Positions 8,295 to 15,160 of a stretch of DNA of 16,683 nt are shown here, one piece after another. The translations under genes were made by a program, and so were the position numbers. The stretch is from an uncultured Lachnospiraceae bacterium (GTDB lineage: Bacteria > Bacillota > Clostridia > Lachnospirales > Lachnospiraceae), in NCBI GenBank assembly GCA_900550235.1, contig URRQ01000044.1, positions 1 to 16,683 of the forward strand, given 5' to 3'. The notes beneath the pieces were generated by a model. That model saw only the letters and a list, made by a program, of their open reading frames with translations, ran no database searches and was not told the DNA's origin. The first letter of the stretch is position 1; the number at the start of each line of letters is the position of its first letter.

Positions 8295-8318
8295 GGTGCG
8301 TTCTTAACCACTTTACCA

Positions 8319-9320
8319 CTACGCTGCGATAAGTTTTTCATAATATTTGTTTAATTTCGCTGCCTGTTGACGTACGTCTCTTTCCAAAGCACGCTCTCTT
8401 CCGTTCCATGTGAGAACCGGAATCTGTTTTTCTAAAATGGAACGTATGAGTTCCCGAAATTCTCGTTGAGTTCTGCCTTTATAGACATCTTTACGGTCTT
8501 CCAGCCAATCTTCATATACCGGAATATCACGGAGCAATACCGGAATTTCCGTTGATAATGCTTCTAGTACAACGATTCCCTCAGTCTCTTCATAAGATGG
8601 AAAGAAAAAGAGATCACAACTACTGTATGCCTGCATCAATTCTTCTTTTGGAACATATCCTGCAAAAGTCAGATTTGGAAGTTTCGTATGTACTGCTTTT
8701 CTTACCTTCGCCGGAATCTGAATATCCGGTGTAAATCCAAACCAGATAAACTGATATTCCGGCATTGTTTTTGCCAGTTCTACAAAATCTAAAATTCCTT
8801 TTCTTTCAAAATACAATCCCACAGACATCACCACTTTATCCGATGATTTCAATCCATATTTTTTTCGAAACTCTTCTCTTACCAACGTATTTTTGTAGAA
8901 AAGATCTGTATCTACGCCATTGGAAATCGCATGGATCGGCTTTTTGATTCCATAGCTTTCCAATAATTTTTTCGAATACTCTGTCGGTGTCAAAATTAAG
9001 TCTCCTGTGCAGTAACACTTTTTAATCCACCATTTGAATAATGGAGCAATCAAATTAGATCCTTTGAAGGAATTTCGAAAATCCTCTTTCGTAGAATGTG
9101 CATGGTAGACTACCTTTTTTCCATTCTTCTTCGCCAATTTTGCCATACGGTAATCGCTTGGAAAAATCGTATTGATATGAATGACATCATAATCCTCCTG
9201 CGGATTTTCTGTCACTTCCACACCGTTACTTAAAAGCGCCTCTTTTTGCATCGCCATCGCTTTTCCCACACCGCTTTTAGATACGATTTGCTGATTTTTC
9301 GCATATAGTAATACTTTCAT
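8319..9320 (-). CDS. GT4 glycosyltransferase, probable diglycosyl-diacylglycerol synthase (alDGS/CpoA-like)
   Basis: Family GT4 (GT-B fold) retaining glycosyltransferase, 333 aa, close in length and N-terminal pattern (MKVLLYAKNQ, then SKSGVGKAM) to alpha-diglucosyldiacylglycerol synthase of Acholeplasma and CpoA of pneumococcus, as far as I recall them. These add a second sugar to monoglucosyl-diacylglycerol at the membrane surface. The C-terminal donor site shows the E-x7-E motif at E245 and E253 (ETEGIVVLE). The start at 9320 has a GGAAAGGGG site and lies inside the 3' end of the previous gene (44-bp overlap), indicating translational coupling. The pairing with a monoglucosyl synthase-like gene supports the lipid role over a cell-wall or capsule role. 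The sugar specificity (glucose or galactose) cannot be read. Confidence 0.78.
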   Translation of the reverse strand: MKVLLYAKNQQIVSKSGVGKAMAMQKEALLSNGVEVTENPQEDYDVIHINTIFPSDYRMAKLAKKNGKKVVYHAHSTKEDFRNSFKGSNLIAPLFKWWIKKCYCTGDLILTPTEYSKKLLESYGIKKPIHAISNGVDTDLFYKNTLVREEFRKKYGLKSSDKVVMSVGLYFERKGILDFVELAKTMPEYQFIWFGFTPDIQIPAKVRKAVHTKLPNLTFAGYVPKEELMQAYSSCDLFFFPSYEETEGIVVLEALSTEIPVLLRDIPVYEDWLEDRKDVYKGRTQREFRELIRSILEKQIPVLTWNGRERALERDVRQQAAKLNKYYEKLIAA

Positions 9321-10479
9321 ATTGAAATACCCCTTTCCAAGACGCCGCTTTATAAATAGAGGCAATCTTTTTTCCAAATATGTCTGTTCCATAATTCTCT
9401 GCAATTTTCTTGCTGTGTTCTCCTGCTTGTTTTAACCATTCTTCATTGTAAATATGATCTCTTACATATTTTGCAAAGCGATAAATATCGTTATAAGAAT
9501 AGCCATTACCGCCTTCCTCCAACACGCCATACAGACACGGATCCTTTCTGCAGATGAGTGGAAGTCCGCTTGCAGCTGCCTCGATATAAGTCAGCCCCTG
9601 TGTCTCGCTTGTGGACGCACATACAAATACGTCTCCCAAACGATAATAGGTCTTCACGTCTTCCGGCTTTACCATTCCAACAAATGTTACATAATCGCAA
9701 AGTCCCAACTCCTCAGTCAATGCTTCCAAACTCTCTCTTGCCGGTCCTCCTCCAACAATCAAAAGCTTGATATGTTCTTCTGTTTTCACAAGTTCCTTCA
9801 TCCCATACAGTAACTCATCAATTCTTTTTTCAAATCCCAATCTTCCAAGACTCAGCAATACTCTATCTTCTTTTTGAATACCAAGTTTCTTCTTTAAGCT
9901 TTCTACTTGCTCATTTGAAACTGTTTCTTTAAATTTTTCTAAATGAATCCCCGTCGGAATAATCTCAATGTCTTGTGTTACGCCGTATTCCTGCAATGTA
10001 TGTTCTACTTTTTTCGTTGGAGCGATGAGCAGATCGACTGATTTTAGTCTTCCTTTCATCCATTTTGCTAACGCAGCTCTTCCAATTCGTTTACCGAGAG
10101 GAATGTATTCTGTATACTGTTCATATAAAGTATGATATGTATGTACCAAACTTGCCCCTGTTGCCTCCGCAATTCGTTTTGCATATCCATAACTAAAAAA
10201 TTCACATTGGCTATGCACCACATCCGGATTCCATTCGATCAATTCTTTTACCATAACATTGGCTCTGGAAAACGGAACTCTTACCTCTGGATAAATATGA
10301 GACGGCATAGATTTTACATAATAAACATTTTCTTCCTGATGAGAACTACTATTCGTCGAAACGGTAAGAATTCTCACTTCGTGCCCCTGTTTTCTTAATT
10401 CTGTTTCCAAATTTGTAATAGATGTCACAACCCCGTTGATTGATGGTTTATATAAATCTGTTGTAATCAATATCTTCAT
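9277..10479 (-). CDS. GT4 glycosyltransferase, probable alpha-monoglucosyldiacylglycerol synthase-like
   Basis: GT4 enzyme of 400 aa. The N-terminus MKILITTDLYKPSINGVVTSI is the acceptor-domain pattern typical of 1,2-diacylglycerol 3-glucosyltransferases (alMGS type), which place glucose from UDP-glucose on diacylglycerol. The HTYHTLYEQYTEYIP stretch and IIPTGIHLEKF also fit. The donor-binding E-x7-E motif is at E292 and E300 (ETQGLTYIE). The start is chosen at 10479 because GGGAGGAC lies a few bases upstream and MKIL is the normal family start. It begins 23 bp after the TVP38-family gene, and its last codons overlap the second glycosyltransferase, giving a three-gene operon. Related GT4 enzymes for phosphatidylinositol mannosides are an alternative. 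Confidence 0.8.
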   Translation of the reverse strand: MKILITTDLYKPSINGVVTSITNLETELRKQGHEVRILTVSTNSSSHQEENVYYVKSMPSHIYPEVRVPFSRANVMVKELIEWNPDVVHSQCEFFSYGYAKRIAEATGASLVHTYHTLYEQYTEYIPLGKRIGRAALAKWMKGRLKSVDLLIAPTKKVEHTLQEYGVTQDIEIIPTGIHLEKFKETVSNEQVESLKKKLGIQKEDRVLLSLGRLGFEKRIDELLYGMKELVKTEEHIKLLIVGGGPARESLEALTEELGLCDYVTFVGMVKPEDVKTYYRLGDVFVCASTSETQGLTYIEAAASGLPLICRKDPCLYGVLEEGGNGYSYNDIYRFAKYVRDHIYNEEWLKQAGEHSKKIAENYGTDIFGKKIASIYKAASWKGVFQYESITICEKSANRI

Positions 10480-10502
10480 CGTATTGTCCTCCCTTTCTCC
10501 CT

Positions 10503-11108
10503 TTAGACAACATAGTTCAACATTTCCTGTATCCATGTGCCTGCATACACAAGCGCCAGACTATACATCGCAATCGATGCCGGTTTCCCAAGTAATATAA
10601 TTGTTGCAAACTTTTTCCATGTCATTCTTGTAAGACCTGCAATTAAGCAAAGCACATCGTCCGGTGCACATGGAAAGAAAATTGCAAATGCAAAAAACTT
10701 GTCAAACTTCTTACCTTTTTCAAGCCATCCGATATATTTTTCATAAGTTTCTTCTTTTACAAAATACTTCACAAAACATTGTCCATATCTTCTTGCCAAA
10801 TAAAAATTAATCATAGAACCCGCTACAATACCAATATAATTATATAGAAGTCCATGCCATGCGCCGAATATTACAACGCCTGCGCCACATGTAATCCCTC
10901 CCGGTATAATAGGAAGCACTACTTGAACCATTTGAATAGTAATGAATAATAACGGTCCCCATATCCCACTTTTCTTCACGAGCATTTCCAGTTTATCCCT
11001 GTCTGTCAAAAGCCCTGTCTTCACTCCATATATGGTAAGAACAACGATCACGCTCAAACTGACAATTGTTGCGATATTCAATAACTTTCTCGTCTTCTCT
11101 CTCGTCAT
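10503..11108 (-). CDS. TVP38/TMEM64 (VTT-domain, DedA-superfamily) membrane protein
   Basis: Membrane protein of 201 aa with about five hydrophobic segments. It has the VTT/SNARE-associated (PF09335-like) pattern: a segment rich in GG and small residues at about 70-85, NFYLARRYGQ (about 102-111, the G/N-x-x-x-A-R-x-x-G motif), and FFPCAPDDVLCLIAGLTRM (about 144-162), resembling the conserved proline-rich reentrant loop. Members of this superfamily act as lipid scramblases or undecaprenyl-phosphate/phospholipid flippases; the substrate here is unknown. The start has a GGGGGAAG site. It is the first gene of an operon with two glycolipid-type glycosyltransferases, so a role in lipid trafficking across the membrane is a reasonable inference. 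Confidence 0.85.
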   Translation of the reverse strand: MTREKTRKLLNIATIVSLSVIVVLTIYGVKTGLLTDRDKLEMLVKKSGIWGPLLFITIQMVQVVLPIIPGGITCGAGVVIFGAWHGLLYNYIGIVAGSMINFYLARRYGQCFVKYFVKEETYEKYIGWLEKGKKFDKFFAFAIFFPCAPDDVLCLIAGLTRMTWKKFATIILLGKPASIAMYSLALVYAGTWIQEMLNYVV

Positions 11109-11135
11109 ATTTCTTCCCCCTTTGTCTATATATCT

Positions 11136-11144
11136 ATCATACCA
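11136..11144 (-). promoter_or_regulatory. Extended -10 promoter of the glycolipid operon
   Basis: Minus strand TGG-TATGAT (TATGAT at 11136-11141, TG at 11143-11144) is an extended -10. At the 17-bp position the -35 is AAAAAG, very unlike TTGACA, so activation by a bound regulator is likely. It lies about 28 bp before the TVP38 gene start. Confidence 0.5.
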
Positions 11145-11147
11145 GGA

Positions 11148-11191
11148 TATCGTTAAGGCTTTTTAATGACTTTATTAAGACTTTTTGAAGA
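11148..11191 (-). promoter_or_regulatory. Four 11-bp direct repeats, OmpR/PhoB-type operator candidate
   Basis: Read on the minus strand, four units follow each other without gaps: TCTTCAAAAAG (11181-11191), TCTTAATAAAG (11170-11180), TCATTAAAAAG (11159-11169) and the weaker CCTTAACGATA (11148-11158). They occupy the -35 position of the extended -10 promoter. Tandem repeats with exactly 11-bp period are the usual binding pattern of OmpR/PhoB-family response regulators. Which regulator binds is not known. Confidence 0.5.
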
Positions 11192-11230
11192 TTGAAAATC
11201 CAATTCTTAAGATAATTTTGCGAAAAAAGA

Positions 11231-11286
11231 TACAAAAAAAGTAAGTTGTTCTAATTTTCACCGAAAACTAGAAAGCAACTTACTTT
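11231..11286 (-). terminator. Strong intrinsic terminator after the SulP gene
   Basis: The minus-strand RNA has an 11-bp perfect stem (11276-11286 with 11238-11248), a 2-base bulge, a second 11-bp stem (11263-11273 with 11249-11259) with one G·U pair, a 3-base loop, and a U-rich run at the end (complement of 11234-11240). It starts about 18 bp after the stop codon and insulates the glycolipid operon from the SulP operon. Confidence 0.88.
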
Positions 11287-11304
11287 CATAATTACTTGCT
11301 TCTT

Positions 11305-12933
11305 TTATTTTTCAATTTTTCTTCCACACAGTTTTTGTGCTCTTGCAATCGCTTCATCAGTATGCGCAACAAAATTCTTCCGACCAACCGCATCTACAAA
11401 TCCTGCTTTTTCCATCATCTTCATCGGTTGTTCTCTTACATGAGAAAACACAAGTGTAACATGATGTTTTTGACAGGCTCTATGTACTTCTTGTAATTTG
11501 CGTAAAGCAGACACATCCATTGCCGGCACTGTTCTCATACGCATAATCACAACTTTCGTATCTTTATCCAACGTAACTTGAAGAAACTGATCTGCTACCA
11601 CAAAGAACATTGGTCCCTCCACTTCATATACTAAAGTTCCCTCCGGAACGACCCGAAGTCCTTCCTGCTCCTCTTCTACATACGTCCAGCCTCGTACTTC
11701 TGCTACGTCCGACATTCTTTTTAAGAAAAGAACTGCTGCGAGGACAAGTCCGAATTCTATTGCAACTACAAGGTCAAACACTACTGTAAGAACAAATGTA
11801 ATGATCAATACTGCAATATCGCTCTTTGGTGATGTTTTCACCAAATCCACAAATTCTCGGAAACCACACATATTGTAAGCTACCATAAATAAAATGGCCG
11901 CAATTGTCGGCATTGGAATCAACGCAGCATATGGCATCAACACAACAAGAATCAATACCAACACAATAGAATGTACCATTCCGGCAATTGGACTTCTTCC
12001 GCCGTTTTTAATATTTGCCGCTGTTCTGGCAATCGCACCTGTTGCCGGAATTCCGCCAAATAAACCGGAAGCAATATTTCCTGCTCCCTGTGCTACAAGT
12101 TCCACATTCGGATTGTGTCTATCCCCGATCATTCCATCTGCAACTACACACGACAATAACGATTCAATCGCTGCCAATATCGCAATTGTAAATGCATCCG
12201 GCAAGACATTTTTCACAAGCGCCATATCAAATACCGGAAGTTGAGGCATTGGAAGCTTATTGGAAATATCGTAAAGACTTCCAATCGTATTGACATCCAG
12301 TTTTGCAAATTTCACGATTGCTGCCGTTACAAGCACCGCAATCAAAGATGCTGGTATCTTGGCATTCAATTTCGACCAAACGATCTGGATTGCCAATGCC
12401 AATACACCGATCAACAACGCCGTCACATTCAGCGTTCCGAATGTTGCAAAACATTCTTTTAATTTCTCCATCGTCTCAATCGGACTGTTTTGAAACGTCA
12501 ATCCAAAGAAATCTTTCAATTGTCCGATTACAATCGTCACCGCAATTCCTGCTGTAAATCCAGTAACGATCGTATGTGGAATAAAACGAATCAAAGCCCC
12601 AAACTTCAAGATTCCCATTAAAATCAAAATTATTCCTGCAAGAATGGTTGCTACGATCAAGCCTTCCATTCCTTTTGTTGCAACAATTCCTGCGACAATG
12701 GTCGCAAATGCTGCTGTTGGACCAGAAATCTGTACTCGGCTTCCACCAAGCGCCGCGATCACAAATCCGGCGATAATTGCTGTATAAATCCCCTGCTCCG
12801 GTCCTACTCCGGATGCAAGCGCTAATGCAATAGATAGTGGCAATGCTATAATCGCCACAATCACTCCAGCAACCAAATCTTTTACAAATTGATCCATTGA
12901 ATACTGTTTTAATGCCGTTACTAATTTCGGCAT
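11305..12933 (-). CDS. SulP/SLC26-family anion transporter with STAS domain
   Basis: Inner-membrane protein of 542 aa. The first part (about 15-410) is the hydrophobic SulP transport domain, with the ALPLSIALALASGVGPEQGI stretch and GPTAAFATIVAGIV typical of the family. The last ~120 residues form a cytoplasmic STAS domain (from about VYEVEGPMFFV), with the phosphate-loop-like AMDVSAL. Members carry sulfate, bicarbonate, dicarboxylates or other anions with H+ or Na+; the substrate cannot be decided here. I chose the ATG at 12931-12933, with GAGGGAAG shortly upstream; a GTG and an ATG five to six codons earlier are alternatives. It is 40 bp downstream of the CmpB-type gene and presumably shares its promoter, ending at the strong terminator. 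Confidence 0.92.
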   Translation of the reverse strand: MPKLVTALKQYSMDQFVKDLVAGVIVAIIALPLSIALALASGVGPEQGIYTAIIAGFVIAALGGSRVQISGPTAAFATIVAGIVATKGMEGLIVATILAGIILILMGILKFGALIRFIPHTIVTGFTAGIAVTIVIGQLKDFFGLTFQNSPIETMEKLKECFATFGTLNVTALLIGVLALAIQIVWSKLNAKIPASLIAVLVTAAIVKFAKLDVNTIGSLYDISNKLPMPQLPVFDMALVKNVLPDAFTIAILAAIESLLSCVVADGMIGDRHNPNVELVAQGAGNIASGLFGGIPATGAIARTAANIKNGGRSPIAGMVHSIVLVLILVVLMPYAALIPMPTIAAILFMVAYNMCGFREFVDLVKTSPKSDIAVLIITFVLTVVFDLVVAIEFGLVLAAVLFLKRMSDVAEVRGWTYVEEEQEGLRVVPEGTLVYEVEGPMFFVVADQFLQVTLDKDTKVVIMRMRTVPAMDVSALRKLQEVHRACQKHHVTLVFSHVREQPMKMMEKAGFVDAVGRKNFVAHTDEAIARAQKLCGRKIEK

Positions 12934-12973
12934 AGATTCTTCCCTCATCACTCTACGCTCTCTTTCCTTCCGA

Positions 12974-13804
12974 TTATTTTTTCTTTCTTAAATCATGTTC
13001 TTTTCTCAAATATTCCCTTAAATCATCCATTGCTTCACTATGTTTTCTTGATTTCATTCTTGGGAATGCATGAAGGATTCTTCTTACACTTCTTGCATTT
13101 TTAAACTTAATATCCCGATATTTTTCACGTAATTCCTCTGCACGCTCTTTTAATTCATCGGTATATTCCTGCATATCTTCCGCAATATCTTCTCTTCGTT
13201 CCATTGCTTCCAACACATTCTCAGAAATATTTGCTCCCAATTCATCTGAAATTTTACGTAGTTCAGCCGCAATTTCTTCCATTTTTGCAAGATGACGATT
13301 CATCTGCAGAATGTTCGTAACAGTCACATACAAGTCTGCAAGTATCCCTATTCCAAGCAGAATAAGAACTGTTGTCCCTAACCATCTTGGAAGAAATTTT
13401 ACTCCCTTAAAAATGAACGGATGAATCCATTTTACAATTACTACACAAGCAACACCCCAAATCAAAGAAAACAATAAACATACGTATCCATTCAAATTCA
13501 GAGGCATATTGGAATAATCCCACCATTTGCTGTGGAAAAGCTTTTCCAAAATAAAACCAGTCACCCACTCCAACGCAGTTACTACGATAATTGACGTCAC
13601 ATATAAAATCCATATGTTATTTTTATATGGTTCCAACAAGACGACAACTGCCACAACTCCCACTCCATAAATCGGACAGATTGGACCATTCAAAAATCCA
13701 CGGTTTACAAATCTTCGTTCCTTTCCTGCTGCAAACGCAACTTCTGTACACCAGCCCAAGAATCCGTAAATAAAGAAACAAAGCATTGCCTCATACAATT
13801 CCAT
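12974..13804 (-). CDS. Putative membrane protein, CmpB/PF06541-type ("ABC transporter permease" family)
   Basis: Protein of 276 aa. The N-terminal two thirds contain about five membrane segments with the family pattern FFIYGFLGWCTEV (about 9-21), RGFLNGPICPIYGVG (about 35-49), EWVTGFILEK, and WWDYSNMPLNLNGYVCL. The C-terminal ~100 residues (from about 175) are charged and heptad-like, rich in Glu, Lys and Arg, probably a cytoplasmic coiled coil ending in a very basic tail. Databases often call this family a putative ABC transporter permease, but it lacks an ABC partner here and its function is unknown to me. The start at 13804 is favoured because an earlier in-frame ATG overlaps the AGGAGA ribosome site. 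It has a near-consensus promoter and is first in an operon with the SulP gene. Confidence 0.82.
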   Translation of the reverse strand: MELYEAMLCFFIYGFLGWCTEVAFAAGKERRFVNRGFLNGPICPIYGVGVVAVVVLLEPYKNNIWILYVTSIIVVTALEWVTGFILEKLFHSKWWDYSNMPLNLNGYVCLLFSLIWGVACVVIVKWIHPFIFKGVKFLPRWLGTTVLILLGIGILADLYVTVTNILQMNRHLAKMEEIAAELRKISDELGANISENVLEAMERREDIAEDMQEYTDELKERAEELREKYRDIKFKNARSVRRILHAFPRMKSRKHSEAMDDLREYLRKEHDLRKKK

Positions 13805-13851
13805 CTGGCATTCACCATCTCCTTTTTTCATTTTTTGTATAATACAGATTC

Positions 13852-13880
13852 ATTATATCACTCCACAACCAGCATTGCAA
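13852..13880 (-). promoter_or_regulatory. Sigma-A-type promoter of the CmpB-SulP operon
   Basis: Minus strand TTGCAA (13875-13880), 17-bp spacer, TATAAT (13852-13857), about 48 bp before the gene start. The -35 hexamer is its own reverse complement and also fits as the -35 of the opposite racemase promoter. Confidence 0.75.
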
Positions 13881-13902
13881 TTTTAGATAAGTATGTTAGA
13901 AT
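13875..13902 (+). promoter_or_regulatory. Probable promoter of the racemase gene, sharing a -35 with the divergent operon
   Basis: Plus strand TTGCAA (13875-13880), 16-bp spacer, TAGAAT (13897-13902), with TG one base before it (extended -10). It lies about 42 bp before the racemase start codon. Confidence 0.55.
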
Positions 13903-13944
13903 ATACATATTAAAATAAACATAACAACATGAATAGAGGTAACT

Positions 13945-14661
13945 ATGAATCATATGACGAAAAAAAAATTAGGAATTATCGGCGGTGTCGGACCGGCCGC
14001 CTCTGCTTTTTTCTATAATCGAATTACAGAACATACGGAAGCTTCCTGCGATCAGGAACACCTTGACATCATTCTTTTGAGCCATGCCACATTGCCGGAC
14101 AGAACAAAAGCCATTGAAACCGGCGACGATCAGGAACTGCTTCGTCTCCTTGAAGAAGATTTAAAAACACTGGAAACACTCGGGGTTGCTCATGTTGCGA
14201 TTCCATGCAATACATCTCACTATTATTATGAGCAGATGCAATCTTGTATTCAGGTTCCTATCATCAATATGATCTACGAAAGTGTAAAATACGCAGTTGA
14301 AAAGCGGCCAAATGTAAAAAAGATTGGAATTATGGCAACCGACGGAACGATAAAAACAGGATTATATCACAAAGAATGTGACGCTTTTGGCGTTACTCCA
14401 TTCCAACCTTCCAAAGAACGACAAAAAGACGTTATGTCATTGATCTATGATGATATCAAAAGTGGAAAACAAGCAGATATATCTAAATTTGAACGTGTAA
14501 TGAAGGAATTTGCTGATAATGAATGTGACGTTGTCCTCCTTGCTTGTACAGAGCTCTCTGTCTATGCAGAAACTCATGAGGTTCCGTCCTTTTGTTTAGA
14601 TGCAATGGACGTTCTGGCGCGTATTTCTATTGAACGTTCCGGCGCCACATATAAGAATTAA
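13945..14661 (+). CDS. Aspartate/glutamate racemase-family amino-acid racemase
   Basis: Cofactor-independent two-cysteine racemase of 238 aa. It opens with KLGIIGGVGPAASAFFYNRI, the family N-terminus. The catalytic pair is C88 (IPCNTSH) and C201 (LACTELSVY, the usual second-cysteine motif). RacX/YgeA/aspartate-racemase-type enzymes interconvert L- and D-amino acids, often aspartate, for cell-wall or signalling use; the exact substrate is not decidable. The start ATG at 13945 follows TAGAGG by a short spacing; another ATG three codons later is possible. It is the only complete plus-strand gene here. Its stop is one base from the stop of the convergent prepilin peptidase gene, with no terminator between them. 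Confidence 0.9.
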   Translation: MNHMTKKKLGIIGGVGPAASAFFYNRITEHTEASCDQEHLDIILLSHATLPDRTKAIETGDDQELLRLLEEDLKTLETLGVAHVAIPCNTSHYYYEQMQSCIQVPIINMIYESVKYAVEKRPNVKKIGIMATDGTIKTGLYHKECDAFGVTPFQPSKERQKDVMSLIYDDIKSGKQADISKFERVMKEFADNECDVVLLACTELSVYAETHEVPSFCLDAMDVLARISIERSGATYKN

Positions 14662-14662
14662 T

Positions 14663-15097
14663 TTAAGAAAAAAATGAAACGATTGCGCCGATGCAGAGAA
14701 ACGGACCGAAGGCAATCTCTTCTCCCCGCATTTTCTGCATACGGCACATTTTATATACAATATAAATCGTGGCAGTTATCACAGCTATCCCGAAGCTTCT
14801 CATCCACGGAACAACGCCAAGATATAAGCCGTTGACCGCACTCAATTTCACATCCCCTCCCCCAAAGGCACCTGGGGCAGCTATCAAAATCAGGAAAAAA
14901 ACAAAGACACTGCTTCCCATTCCCGCAAATCGTAACATAATCTCTTCTTTTCCCAAAAAGAACATTTGTACAGCTGCACATACTGCCACTCCCAATAGTA
15001 ATTTATTCGGAATTCTTTTTTCTTTCCAATCTGCATAACTAATCGTACACAATAGCCCAATCCATATACAATCTATAAAAACTATCTCTTTCCCCAT
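14663..15097 (-). CDS. Prepilin peptidase, A24 family (CpaA-like, catalytic domain only)
   Basis: Membrane aspartic protease of 144 aa with about five hydrophobic segments. Two catalytic aspartates are visible: D23 in YADWKEKRIPN and D82 in the GxGD motif, here GAFGGGDVKL. The enzyme cuts the leader of type IV prepilins or pseudopilins at the cytoplasmic membrane face. The N-terminal methyltransferase domain of full-length PilD is absent, as in CpaA/FppA-type proteins. The ATG at 15097 has a GGGAGAG site. No pilin, ATPase or other secretion gene is in view, so its substrate must be encoded elsewhere. A terminator lies just upstream, and I found no clear promoter, so it may rely on read-through. 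Confidence 0.87.
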   Translation of the reverse strand: MGKEIVFIDCIWIGLLCTISYADWKEKRIPNKLLLGVAVCAAVQMFFLGKEEIMLRFAGMGSSVFVFFLILIAAPGAFGGGDVKLSAVNGLYLGVVPWMRSFGIAVITATIYIVYKMCRMQKMRGEEIAFGPFLCIGAIVSFFS

Positions 15098-15126
15098 CTT
15101 TCACTCTCCCGATAACTTTCCTATAA

Positions 15127-15160
15127 AATAAAAAGGATGTGCTTAAGCACACCCCCTTTA
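15127..15160 (-). terminator. Terminator after the DUF6465-type gene
   Basis: The minus-strand RNA pairs 15147-15159 with 15130-15142 around a UUAA loop, with a GC core, three G·U pairs and an A/U-rich base, then a U-rich run (AUUUUAU). It begins directly after the stop codon. The G·U pairs would be A·C mismatches on the plus strand, so it is directional. Confidence 0.8.

Noticed and set aside
8254..8318. Possible terminator of the glycosyltransferase operon or T-box leader before leuC
   Set aside because: Only a 4-5 bp GC stem can be drawn, there is no U tract, and 65 bp is too short for a T-box; I kept only the promoter.
8836..9018. Alternative minus-strand frame inside the second glycosyltransferase gene
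   Set aside because: It has no recognisable domain and lies wholly within a gene with clear GT4 motifs in another frame.
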